16,138 bases of DNA from Peptococcaceae bacterium (lineage in GTDB: Bacteria > Bacillota > Desulfotomaculia > Desulfotomaculales > Desulfocucumaceae), in the NCBI GenBank assembly GCA_013336365.1, contig JAAXTT010000021.1:1-16138 (forward strand). The letters run 5' to 3'. Shown piece after piece: positions 1 to 7,020 of the stretch. A program made the position numbers and the translations under genes. Position 1 is the stretch's first letter. Each line of letters opens with the position of its first letter. Under the pieces are notes generated by a model. It was not told the DNA's origin. It did not search any database and saw only the letters and a program-made list of their open reading frames with translations.

Positions 1-498
1 TATTTCAGTAACTATGGGCAACCCGGTTTCCTTTTTTGCCTTCAGCAGTAAATTAATTCCCTCTTCATGGAGTCCCATAAAGGCATAGGGCGAGGTTCTG
101 GGCTTGAAAGCACCTCCGCGAAGAAGGGTTGCACCGCTTGCCTTGACTGAGCGGGCAACCTCAATTATTTGTTCTTCACTTTCCACCGAACAGGGTCCGG
201 AAATAACCTGAAAGAAGCCCTCTCCTATATTGGCAGTTCCTACCGTTATTATAGTGTTGTCAGGATGGACTGTTCTGTTTACTGCCTTATATGGTTCAGT
301 TACTCGTTTGCCGTACTCGATAATTTCGTTGTTTTGAACAATAGAATCTAAATCCAAAAGAGCAGTATTGCCAATAAGACAGATAACAGTATGCTCTGTT
401 CCGGTACTAAGAAAGGTTCGAAAGCCATGAGTTTCTATTGTTTGTTGAAGATTATTGATTTTACTTTGGGCAATATTGGGTTTTAGGACAAATATCAT
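1..498 (-). CDS. aroF: 3-deoxy-7-phosphoheptulonate (DAHP) synthase, N-terminal 166 residues (partial)
   Basis: Catalyses the first step of the shikimate pathway in the cytoplasm, condensing phosphoenolpyruvate with erythrose-4-phosphate. Reading from 498 down to the window edge gives 166 codons without a stop. Residues 1-70 resemble the small ferredoxin-like N-terminal domain found in AroF/AroA(Q)-type (class I beta) DAHP synthases. From about residue 95 the TIM-barrel core begins, with the conserved patches ISGPCSVES, LLRGGAFKPRTSPY and GLPIVTEI. The C-terminal half lies outside the window. The start is the ATG at 498; AAGGAG lies 11 nt upstream, a long spacing, and an in-frame TTG two codons earlier (501-504 region) would have a tighter spacing, so the start is uncertain by two residues. 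The downstream neighbour is unseen. Family assignment is by recognition of the core motifs and is firm; the regulatory specificity (which amino acid inhibits it) cannot be read from this part. Confidence 0.93.
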   Translation of the reverse strand, partial: MIFVLKPNIAQSKINNLQQTIETHGFRTFLSTGTEHTVICLIGNTALLDLDSIVQNNEIIEYGKRVTEPYKAVNRTVHPDNTIITVGTANIGEGFFQVISGPCSVESEEQIIEVARSVKASGATLLRGGAFKPRTSPYAFMGLHEEGINLLLKAKKETGLPIVTEI

Positions 499-527
499 AA
501 TCAATCAGGCTCCTTGTCAGTTGATAG

Positions 528-562
528 AATATTTTAATTATATCAGATATAATTAAAATATT
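528..562. repeat. Perfect 35-bp AT-rich palindrome upstream of the DAHP synthase gene
   Basis: Arms 528-544 (AATATTTTAATTATATC) and 546-562 are exact reverse complements around the single base at 545. It lies 30 nt upstream of the DAHP synthase start and 74 nt downstream of the small membrane protein stop, both on the minus strand. A one-base centre cannot close as a hairpin without opening a few central pairs, so an operator for a dimeric regulator is as plausible as a bidirectional terminator. Each arm contains TATAAT, so a minus-strand -10 element at 542-537 would put transcription start about 30 nt before the DAHP synthase gene, but no good -35 was found. The symmetry is directly seen; function is inferred. 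Confidence 0.6.
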
Positions 563-635
563 CCGTTGACCAACAAAGCACTTGGCTATAGTGAGTTTGA
601 GAGACATTTATTAAGAGAACGATTCAGTTATGAGG

Positions 636-848
636 TTAAAGAAAATATCTGGATCTTTTAAAAAAAACAAGGTAGATTATCTCAAGAATTCCGAGAGTAT
701 TGATAAGGATCAGGGCAATATACCAGCCGCGCTGAGTGCATCTGGCCGCATGCCACAGGGCGATTCCCTTCCAGGTCAAGCTCCAGACTATTACAGCGGC
801 CCAAATAATTGGCGGAATATTCATCAGCAGGGTCATATTTATTGGCAT
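636..848 (-). CDS. Small two-helix membrane protein, DUF5652-like
   Basis: A 70-residue protein of unknown function. Two hydrophobic helices are visible, about residues 5-26 and 42-63, joined by a short basic linker (HAARCTQRGW), and the tail is basic (FFKRSRYFL). The combination of W-x-ALW-HAAR in the linker and LILINTLGILEIIYLVFF in the second helix matches the pattern I associate with the DUF5652 family of short bacterial and archaeal membrane proteins. The ATG at 848 is preceded by AAAGGAG with 7-nt spacing, which makes this strand the real gene rather than the overlapping plus-strand frame. It is divergent from the photolyase gene. No catalytic residues are visible and no role can be assigned. 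Confidence 0.8.
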   Translation of the reverse strand: MPINMTLLMNIPPIIWAAVIVWSLTWKGIALWHAARCTQRGWYIALILINTLGILEIIYLVFFKRSRYFL

Positions 849-908
849 AAAATCACTCCTTTTTACGATAACTAAGTACTGTTTTCTTGACTGACAAGAG
901 ATATCCTT

Positions 909-2318
909 TTGTTGAAAGGTTTTTACAGGAAAAATTTTCAGCAGTCACTTTTTTCTGGATTGGAGCCTATTGAATTGAAGAAAAGAGCTTTGGAATTAAA
1001 TGTCGGTGAGATATTTTTAGGTCCTGTTGTTTATTGGATGAGCAGAGACCAAAGAGCTGTGGATAATTGGGCACTATTATATGCCCAAAACAGGGCCTTG
1101 GAAATGAAGCAGCCACTAATAGTTGTTTTCAACAAGGCAAACAGTTTTCTTGGGGCCGGCAGAGAGCACTATTTATTTATGATGACAGGGCTGGCTCAGG
1201 TTTATGATAGGCTTGAAGAGCTCAACATACCCTTTATAATCCTTGAGGGAGACCCGGAAAACTCAATTGTTGATTTTGTGAAAAATATCAGGGGAGGCCT
1301 CCTAGTTACGGATTTTAATCCTCTGATTATTTCTCGAAAGTGGAAAAAAAGCGTCGCCGAAAATATCGGGATTTCCTTTGTAGAAATTGATGCCCATAAC
1401 ATTGTGCCTTATCATCAGGTGTCAGAAAAGCAGGAATACGCCGCCTATACTATAAGGCACAAGCTACATAAGAGATTGGGTGAATATCTTAGGGAATTTC
1501 CCCAAATGGTTCGGCATCCCTTTTCATTAGAGCCGGACAGCAGTGATTATTTGCAAATATTGAATCAGAATACAGCCTATCAGCTTGGCAGAGATAGGCT
1601 GGTTCAGCAAGGTTATTTCAAGGCTGAATCAGGGGAAAAGGTTGCCATGAAAACCTTGGAGGAGTTTATTGAAAATAGGCTTTCTGAATATCATAGAAGA
1701 AATGATCCCAATGCCGGTGTTTCCTCAGGTCTTTCACCTTATCTTCATTTTGGACAGATAAGTGCCCAGAGGGTTGCCTTAGAAATTCCGGGAGAAAATA
1801 TAAATTCCCCGGGTTTTTTAGAGGAGCTGATTGTCCGAAGAGAGCTGGCAGATAATTTTTGTTATTATAATACCGACTATGGGAAGGTTGAAGGATTTCC
1901 CGGCTGGGCAAGAGAAAGCCATGCCAGGCATAGACAGGATATAAGAAGTGTCTTATATAGATTGGAGGATCTGGAGAATTGCAGAACCCAGGATAATCTT
2001 TGGAATGCCGCCCAGATGGAAATGGCAAAAACCGGTTATATGCAGGGCTATCTTAGAATGTACTGGGCCAAGAAAATTCTTGAGTGGACCTATAGTCCGG
2101 AGGAAGCAATTTCCAATGCTATATATCTTAATGATAAATATATGCTGGATGGCAGGGATCCAAACGGGTATGCCGGGATTGCCTGGTCTATAGGAGGCGT
2201 TCATGATCGGGCCTGGGGGGAGAGAGAAATATTTGGAAAAATAAGAACTATGACTTATCAGGGCTGTAAAAGAAAATTCAACATTCAGGAGTATGTGAAC
2301 AGGATCGGATTACTATGA
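909..2318 (+). CDS. phr: Class II cyclobutane pyrimidine dimer photolyase
   Basis: Repairs UV-induced cyclobutane pyrimidine dimers using blue/near-UV light and reduced FAD. The 469-residue length suits the family. The N-terminal Rossmann-like antenna domain starts at VVYWMSRDQRAVDNWALLYA (about residues 40-59). The FAD-binding helical domain carries the class II signatures SGLSPYLHFGQIS (273-285), LIVRRELADNFCYY (307-320), GYMQGYLRMYWAKKILEW (376-393) and LDGRDPNGYAGIAWSIGG (413-430), followed by HDRAWGEREIFGKIR. These separate it from class I photolyases and cryptochromes. The start is a TTG at 909; another TTG is at 912, and the ribosome binding site (AAGAGAT) is weak, so the first few residues are uncertain. 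It is transcribed away from the small membrane protein gene. The repair function rests on family knowledge; no residues appear missing. Confidence 0.95.
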   Translation: MLKGFYRKNFQQSLFSGLEPIELKKRALELNVGEIFLGPVVYWMSRDQRAVDNWALLYAQNRALEMKQPLIVVFNKANSFLGAGREHYLFMMTGLAQVYDRLEELNIPFIILEGDPENSIVDFVKNIRGGLLVTDFNPLIISRKWKKSVAENIGISFVEIDAHNIVPYHQVSEKQEYAAYTIRHKLHKRLGEYLREFPQMVRHPFSLEPDSSDYLQILNQNTAYQLGRDRLVQQGYFKAESGEKVAMKTLEEFIENRLSEYHRRNDPNAGVSSGLSPYLHFGQISAQRVALEIPGENINSPGFLEELIVRRELADNFCYYNTDYGKVEGFPGWARESHARHRQDIRSVLYRLEDLENCRTQDNLWNAAQMEMAKTGYMQGYLRMYWAKKILEWTYSPEEAISNAIYLNDKYMLDGRDPNGYAGIAWSIGGVHDRAWGEREIFGKIRTMTYQGCKRKFNIQEYVNRIGLL

Positions 2319-2423
2319 TTAAAAGGAGATTACAATAGTAAACAATCCCCCAAAACGGTATAATAGATTGGAAAAGTTGGCTTTAGACGCAGTACAATAA
2401 TAAAGATTTGGGAGAAGATACTT

Positions 2424-3707
2424 TTGGATATTAACTGGGTGGGTATATTTCTAATATTTTTTCTGATATTGCTGAATGCAATTTTTGCTGCCAGTGAAAT
2501 AGCAGTTTTAACAAGCAGTCGGGTGAAAATACAGCAGCTGAGTGAGCGAAATAACAAATCAGCAGTTGAGCTACTAAAGCTGATGGATAACCCAAGTCGA
2601 TTTTTGTCAACTATTCAGATAGGGATAACTCTTTCCGGATTTTTGGCCAGTGCTACGGCAGCAGTGGGGGTAGCCTTTTTATTCGAGGAATTATTTGTCA
2701 AAGTGGGAATTTCAGGCAGTATGGCCAATGCTTTGGCAGTTATCTGTGTTACCTTGCTTATTTCCTACATCACCCTGGTTTTTGGCGAGCTGGCACCAAA
2801 AAGATTAGCTTTACAATGGTCAGAGGAAATTGCCTTATTCTTGGCTCGCCCTATTCGCTGGATTGAGCTGTTTGCCTTTCCGGCTGTCAGGTTTCTGACC
2901 CTTTCTACAAATGTTATTGTTCGGACTCTTGGCGGAAATGTAAATCAAAGTGAAAAGGAAATATCTGAAGAGGAGATCAGAATCTATATATCCGAGCATC
3001 AATCCCTTCCCGAGGAAGAAAAGAGAATGATAGAAGCAGTTTTTGATTTTGGGGACCAATTTGTTCGGCAGGTTATGGTTCCCAGAACTGAAATTGAGTA
3101 CCTTGATGCTGAAAAAACAATAAGAGAGGCACTCCAGGATGTTTGTAGCAAGGGATTTCCTTCATTTCCTGTTTACCAGGAAAACAAAGAAAATATTATT
3201 GGGGTTGTAAGAATGCAGGATATTGCCTGTCAGATTTTATCTGACCCGGATAGGAAGATAAAGGAAGTAGCCAGGCCGGTTCTTTTTGTCCCGGAAACCA
3301 GAAAAACCGTAGCAATGCTTAAGGATTTTCGAAAAGAACACCTGGAGATGGCTATTATTATAGATGAGTATGGGGGTGTCGCCGGGTTAGTCACCTTGAA
3401 GGACCTAATTGATGAGATTATTGGGGATGTTGATGATGAGGATGTTTTCAACAGAACCTCTGAGGGTCACTGGATTATTGAGGGCGATGAAATTATAGAT
3501 GATGTTGCTGATGCTTTGCGTCTCGACCGGGAGCTTTTTAATGAAAGCTATGAGACCTTGGCAGGATTTATCCTGGAGCATTTGGGACATATTCCCTTTG
3601 AAGGAGAGCTTTTATCCTGGGAGGGCTATGATTTTAAAATATTGGAAATGGAGCATAGAAAGATTGAAAAGGTTTTGGTGTCCTTGAGTCAGCAAAGCAA
3701 TGCTTAG
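2424..3707 (+). CDS. CNNM/DUF21 membrane protein with CBS pair and CorC/HlyC domain
   Basis: A 427-residue membrane protein of the 'hemolysin-like'/UPF0053 family, whose characterised members are linked to magnesium or cobalt efflux. Residues 1-190 form the DUF21/CNNM domain with hydrophobic helices near 5-25, 62-90, 98-120 and 135-165, including the conserved FAASE (21-25) and GELAPKRLAL (121-130) motifs. Residues 215-335 hold a CBS pair beginning VMVPRTEIEYLD and ending IIIDEYGGVAGLVTLKDLIDEIIGD. Residues 345-422 are the CorC/HlyC-associated domain. The start is a TTG at 2424 with GGGAG 9 nt upstream. The gene converges with the cation diffusion facilitator, only 17 nt separating the stops. 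Both neighbours being metal-ion transporters suggests a metal-homeostasis patch, but the transported ion cannot be read from sequence; the name 'hemolysin' should not be taken literally. Confidence 0.92.
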   Translation: MDINWVGIFLIFFLILLNAIFAASEIAVLTSSRVKIQQLSERNNKSAVELLKLMDNPSRFLSTIQIGITLSGFLASATAAVGVAFLFEELFVKVGISGSMANALAVICVTLLISYITLVFGELAPKRLALQWSEEIALFLARPIRWIELFAFPAVRFLTLSTNVIVRTLGGNVNQSEKEISEEEIRIYISEHQSLPEEEKRMIEAVFDFGDQFVRQVMVPRTEIEYLDAEKTIREALQDVCSKGFPSFPVYQENKENIIGVVRMQDIACQILSDPDRKIKEVARPVLFVPETRKTVAMLKDFRKEHLEMAIIIDEYGGVAGLVTLKDLIDEIIGDVDDEDVFNRTSEGHWIIEGDEIIDDVADALRLDRELFNESYETLAGFILEHLGHIPFEGELLSWEGYDFKILEMEHRKIEKVLVSLSQQSNA

Positions 3708-3724
3708 ACCCATATTTTAAGGTA

Positions 3725-4606
3725 CTAGTTGTTGTCAGGCTGAAGGTAGATATGAACCAGACAATTTTTTATTTCTGCTTCTATATCCTGTTTAATATTC
3801 TGACTTATGTAATGGCAATTTTCAACAGTAAGCTCACGATGGACAATTATACAAAAATCCACATGCTTTATATGTCCGGTCTTTCTGGTTCTCAGGTTGT
3901 CAAAGCTAATAATATTCTCCTTGTGTCTGGCAATAATATCAAGGAGAATTTTTTCTTCTTCATCAGGCAGTTTTTCGTCAAGCAGTGGTCTAAAGGCAGT
4001 ACAGCATAGTTGCCATGCTTCCTTAATAATTAGCAGGGCCACCAATATAGCCACTATGGGATCGAGGATTAAAAACCCGGTTATATTAATCAAAATTAAA
4101 CCAAGAGCAACTCCAAATGAGGTGTACACATCTGTTTTAAGGTGAAGTGCATCAGCCTCCAGAGCCATGGAGTCTTCTTCCTTTGCAGTTCTATAGAGTT
4201 TTCTTGAAACTACAATATTGACCAGACCCGAGAAGATCATTACAAATATGGCAATAGATGTTTCATGTATGACAGAAGGATTGAGTATTTTTTCGATAGC
4301 TTCCTTCAATATGAGAAAGGCCGCTATTAAAATCAGGATTCCTTCCGCCAGCCCGGAGATGTTTTCCATCTTTCCATGACCATAGGGATGCTGTTTGTCG
4401 GCAGGGGTTGAGGAAAATCTCACTGAATACATGGCAATAATTGAGGCTAAAAGATCCATTCCTGAGTGAATTGCTTCAGAAATTATACTTACCGAGCCGC
4501 TTATTATACCGGCAATTATCTTTAATATAATCAGCAGAGAATTGGAGACAACTGACAGAGCGGCAACCTTTACCTTTTTATTTGCAATGGAAATTTTTCT
4601 CAGCAC
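3725..4606 (-). CDS. Cation diffusion facilitator (CDF) family divalent metal efflux transporter
   Basis: Exports divalent metal ions across the cytoplasmic membrane in exchange for protons. The 293-residue length is typical. Six membrane helices are suggested near residues 12-34, 38-60, 84-102, 116-133, 160-178 and 182-200. The first transport half-site is H47-xxx-D51 (SEAIHSGMDLL), the second H155-xxx-D159 (ADALHLKTD), with the family signature HPYGHGK at 73-79. The cytoplasmic C-terminal domain keeps several histidines (245, 248, 256, 265, 285) usable for metal binding. An H-D/H-D site is usual for zinc and related ions, but the leader described at 4620-4749 points towards control by a metal ion such as Ni/Co. 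The GTG at 4606 is used as start, but the AAAGG element touches it directly, so translation may begin slightly downstream. The gene has its own promoter. Confidence 0.93.
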   Translation of the reverse strand: MLRKISIANKKVKVAALSVVSNSLLIILKIIAGIISGSVSIISEAIHSGMDLLASIIAMYSVRFSSTPADKQHPYGHGKMENISGLAEGILILIAAFLILKEAIEKILNPSVIHETSIAIFVMIFSGLVNIVVSRKLYRTAKEEDSMALEADALHLKTDVYTSFGVALGLILINITGFLILDPIVAILVALLIIKEAWQLCCTAFRPLLDEKLPDEEEKILLDIIARHKENIISFDNLRTRKTGHIKHVDFCIIVHRELTVENCHYISQNIKQDIEAEIKNCLVHIYLQPDNN

Positions 4607-4619
4607 CTTTCTTTTACAT

Positions 4620-4749
4620 AAAAAAACCTATGGAACATGTGTTTAAACATTAGTCCCACAGGCATTTGTCACCTGTTGCCAAAGCTGGCCCGGCTGCATA
4701 CATTGTTAATGTACCGCTTGATCTGGAGTATTAATTTTTCTAGCAAATC
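4620..4749 (-). ncRNA. Structured 5' leader with terminator, candidate metal riboswitch (NiCo-like) of the CDF gene
   Basis: Reading the minus strand from the predicted transcription start (about 4749), the leader has three consecutive hairpins: 4713-4699 (TACATT/AATGTA), 4689-4678 (GCCA/TGGC) and 4676-4658 (ACAGG/CCTGT). They could be closed by a longer-range helix between about 4741-4724 and 4657-4645. GCAGCCGGGC lies between the first and second hairpins. A terminator follows: arms 4662-4653 and 4636-4627 form 10 continuous pairs (two G-U), a further 4-bp stem closes the loop, and seven U residues (4626-4620) follow at once. The terminator uses the 3' arm of the third hairpin and of the closing helix, so the two folds exclude each other. 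A multi-stem aptamer before a CDF gene is what is known for NiCo (czcD) riboswitches, but I cannot verify the consensus by eye. Confidence 0.55.
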
Positions 4750-4755
4750 AAAGAA

Positions 4756-4784
4756 ATTATAAAGCAGGATAAATTTCAAGTCAA
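4756..4784 (-). promoter_or_regulatory. Sigma-A type promoter of the CDF transporter leader
   Basis: On the minus strand TTGACT (4784-4779) is followed by a 17-nt spacer and a perfect TATAAT (4761-4756). It sits in the gap after the universal stress protein stop codon, so the transporter has its own transcript with a leader of roughly 140 nt. Confidence 0.85.
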
Positions 4785-4800
4785 GCATTTGCCAAAAATA

Positions 4801-5232
4801 TCATCTGACTATGAGTACAGAACAATCTGCATGCTCCACCACTCTATTGCTGATATTTCCCAGCAGAATCCCTTTTGTTTTGCCAAAGCCCCTGCCGGCC
4901 ATTATTATCTCATCAATTTTTTCATTTTTTGCTTCCTGACAAATTACAAAGGCAGGATCTCCCTGTAATGATTTATATCTGATTAAAGCCTTGGATTGGC
5001 GGTATTTTCTCTTTAACTGATCGATAATCTCAGTGCTGTTTTTCAGTTGTTTTGCACTGGCAATCTTGTAGGTTTCCTCAGGAAGGTTAAAGGATATCAG
5101 GGAATTTAAATTTGGCACAATGTTTATAATCAGTATTTCCAGTTTTGATTTTTCAGCCATTTCAACAACCTGTTCGATTACTTTATTGGAATTTTCTGAG
5201 CCGTCAGTGGGGATTAGAATTTTTTTATACAA
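4801..5232 (-). CDS. Universal stress protein (UspA family)
   Basis: A 143-residue single-domain Usp fold protein, cytoplasmic, of the kind usually induced under stress or growth arrest. The first strand reads ILIPTDGSENS (5-15), with D10 at the usual nucleotide-contact position. The C-terminal part is IIMAGRGFGKTKGILLGNIS followed by RVVEHADCSVLIVR, the standard Usp ending. The ATP-binding motif is normally G-x2-G-x9-G-(S/T); here it reads A112-x2-G115-x9-G125-N126, so both end positions deviate and ATP binding may be altered or lost. The TTG at 5232 is preceded by GGAGG with a 7-nt gap, which strongly supports this start. It is transcribed in the same direction as the CDF gene but is separated from it by that gene's promoter. 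Partner and target are unknown. Confidence 0.92.
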   Translation of the reverse strand: MYKKILIPTDGSENSNKVIEQVVEMAEKSKLEILIINIVPNLNSLISFNLPEETYKIASAKQLKNSTEIIDQLKRKYRQSKALIRYKSLQGDPAFVICQEAKNEKIDEIIMAGRGFGKTKGILLGNISNRVVEHADCSVLIVR

Positions 5233-5433
5233 CGCACTGCCTCCATTGCAAGGATAATAATTTAATTTATTAGGGGTTTTTCAATATTTCAGAGCTGACC
5301 CTTTCTTTTAGTTTACTACAGGTTAATTCCTTTGCAAAATATTTTGTATTAAGTGATGTTAGCAATATTGAATATGCTGTAGAATTTGATGCCGAAGTGT
5401 ATTATATTTATTACAGATAAAGGAGGGATACTT

Positions 5434-7020
5434 ATGTATAGTAAACGACATTGGTTTAAGGTCTTGATATTTTCTTTAGTCTTGATGTTTTCCTTGTCCT
5501 CTGTAGCAATCGCTTTTGGCCCCGGTGGTGGTGGCGGTGGTGGCGGCGGTGGTGGCGGAGGTAGTAGAAGTGGTCCCAGTGGTGGCGGCGGCGGAGGCAG
5601 TGCTCCCAGTGGAGGTTCTTCCGGTGGGATGCCCAGTGGCGGAGGCAGTATGCCCAGTGGTGGTATGCCAAGCGGAATGCCCAGCGGTAGTGGCAGTATG
5701 CCGGGTGAAATGCCTAGTGGTGGCATGCCAGGTGGAATGCCCAGTAGTGGTCAAATGCCCGGCGGTATGCCTTCAGGCTCCTTTGGAGGATCAGATATTT
5801 TTTCAATGGGGGGTCTTCCCGGTGGTGAAATGCCGGTAGGAGCAACTCCAGGGTTTATTCCGGGAAGCCTGGTAAAAATTCCGGAGGGAATTTCCTTAAA
5901 TGAAATCGGCGAGAATTTTGATCCGACCAAGTTTGGAATTACCTTGCCGGATGGAGTTAGCCCGGATGCTTTCGGTAATATGCTTCAGGGAGAGGGTAGC
6001 TTTGACTTTGCTACCCAGGACCTTATCAAGGGATTAAATCCCGGAAAATTTGGGCCTATGAGCAACCCTTACGGGATTTCCCAGGCTGCAGGAGCCTTTA
6101 TGGATAATTCCGGAAAGGAACAGTTTGGGGATTATTTGACCAGTGCTTCAGAAGGACAGCCCGGACATGATTGGATAAAAAGGGCCAATGAGTTGGAGGC
6201 TGAGGGTAAATACCAGGAAGCAATAGCGGTTCTGAGTGACCCGGAAGCACCCTTTGCCAATGTGGAGGGAGCACCGCCTCTTTTGTATAAGGAAATACTG
6301 GAAGCTAAGGCTGCAGGAGAGGTTCCTACTACTGAGGGAATCGGTATGGAAAGCCCAGAGGGTGTTGTTATGAAAAACCTAGGGGCATTTTTAGAGACAG
6401 CAACCGAGGGTTCTCCCGGGGGAAAATATATTTCAGAAGCAAGAAGCTATGAAAATAATGGTGAATATGCCAAGGCTGCAAATATATTACGGGAGCAGCT
6501 AAAAGAACATCCCGATGCCTTGGTCAGTGCATATGTGGCAGAGCTTGATGCTAAGGCAGGAAATAAAAACGGCGCTATAAAAAATATTGAAAATGCCATT
6601 GCCATGGCTCCTGAAAACTCTTCCCTATATGAAAAAGCAGGAGAGCTTTATGGTGGCACCGGAGAAAAAGGTCCTAAGATTTTTGTCAATGGGGTCAAGC
6701 CAGACTTTGATGTAAAGCCACAGGTTCAAGAGGGCAGGACAATAGTTCCTTTCAGGGCTTTAAGTGAGTCAATGGGAGCACAGGTGAATTGGAATGAGGA
6801 AACAAAAACAATAACCATGGTTAAAGATGAGACTAAGATCGAAATGGTTATTGGCGAAAAGACTGCAAGAGTAGATGGTAAATCAGTATCTCTGGATGTT
6901 CCTCCCCAAATAGTTGATGGGCGGACACTGGTGCCTTTGCGCTTTGTTGGTGAGGGTCTGGATACTAAGGTTGATTATGATCAAAGTAGTGGCATTATAA
7001 AAATCATGCCCAAAGAGTAG
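5434..7020 (+). CDS. Secreted glycine-rich protein with TPR-like repeats and C-terminal stalk domain
   Basis: A 528-residue exported protein of unknown function. Residues 1-27 are a signal peptide (basic MYSKRHWFK, hydrophobic core, likely cleavage near AIA). Residues 30-133 are low complexity: 13 consecutive glycines (31-43), then imperfect repeats of MPSGG/MPGG type. Two related helical segments (about 229-268 and 317-353) share the pattern S/T-EG-xPG-x(11-13)-EGKYQEAIAVL, TPR-like, and residues 360-410 look like a further TPR unit. The C-terminus has two stalk repeats of the copper-amine-oxidase N-terminal-like family: QEGRTIVPFRALSESMGAQV (432-451) and VDGRTLVPLRFVGEGLDTKV (494-513), each with the G-R-T-x-V-P-x-R core. 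The start chosen is the ATG at 5434, because AGGAGG lies 7 nt upstream and a signal peptide follows; a longer frame from 5386 lacks both. Probably anchored at or associated with the cell surface. Confidence 0.85.
   Translation: MYSKRHWFKVLIFSLVLMFSLSSVAIAFGPGGGGGGGGGGGGGSRSGPSGGGGGGSAPSGGSSGGMPSGGGSMPSGGMPSGMPSGSGSMPGEMPSGGMPGGMPSSGQMPGGMPSGSFGGSDIFSMGGLPGGEMPVGATPGFIPGSLVKIPEGISLNEIGENFDPTKFGITLPDGVSPDAFGNMLQGEGSFDFATQDLIKGLNPGKFGPMSNPYGISQAAGAFMDNSGKEQFGDYLTSASEGQPGHDWIKRANELEAEGKYQEAIAVLSDPEAPFANVEGAPPLLYKEILEAKAAGEVPTTEGIGMESPEGVVMKNLGAFLETATEGSPGGKYISEARSYENNGEYAKAANILREQLKEHPDALVSAYVAELDAKAGNKNGAIKNIENAIAMAPENSSLYEKAGELYGGTGEKGPKIFVNGVKPDFDVKPQVQEGRTIVPFRALSESMGAQVNWNEETKTITMVKDETKIEMVIGEKTARVDGKSVSLDVPPQIVDGRTLVPLRFVGEGLDTKVDYDQSSGIIKIMPKE

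Noticed and set aside
630..875. Plus-strand 81-codon frame over the small membrane protein
   Set aside because: No ribosome binding site and no domain features; the minus-strand frame has AAAGGAG and two membrane helices.
5386..5433. Upstream extension of the glycine-rich protein from TTG 5386
   Set aside because: AGGAGG sits 7 nt before the ATG at 5434 and a signal peptide starts there; the extension would bury the signal peptide.
5349..5839. Several long proline-, histidine- or valine-rich frames around the glycine tract
   Set aside because: They are shadows of the repetitive GGN-rich coding sequence, with unnatural composition and no ribosome binding sites.
5516..5839. Glycine-codon repeats as a CRISPR or tandem-repeat array
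   Set aside because: The repeats are imperfect, in frame and without spacers; they are low-complexity coding sequence.
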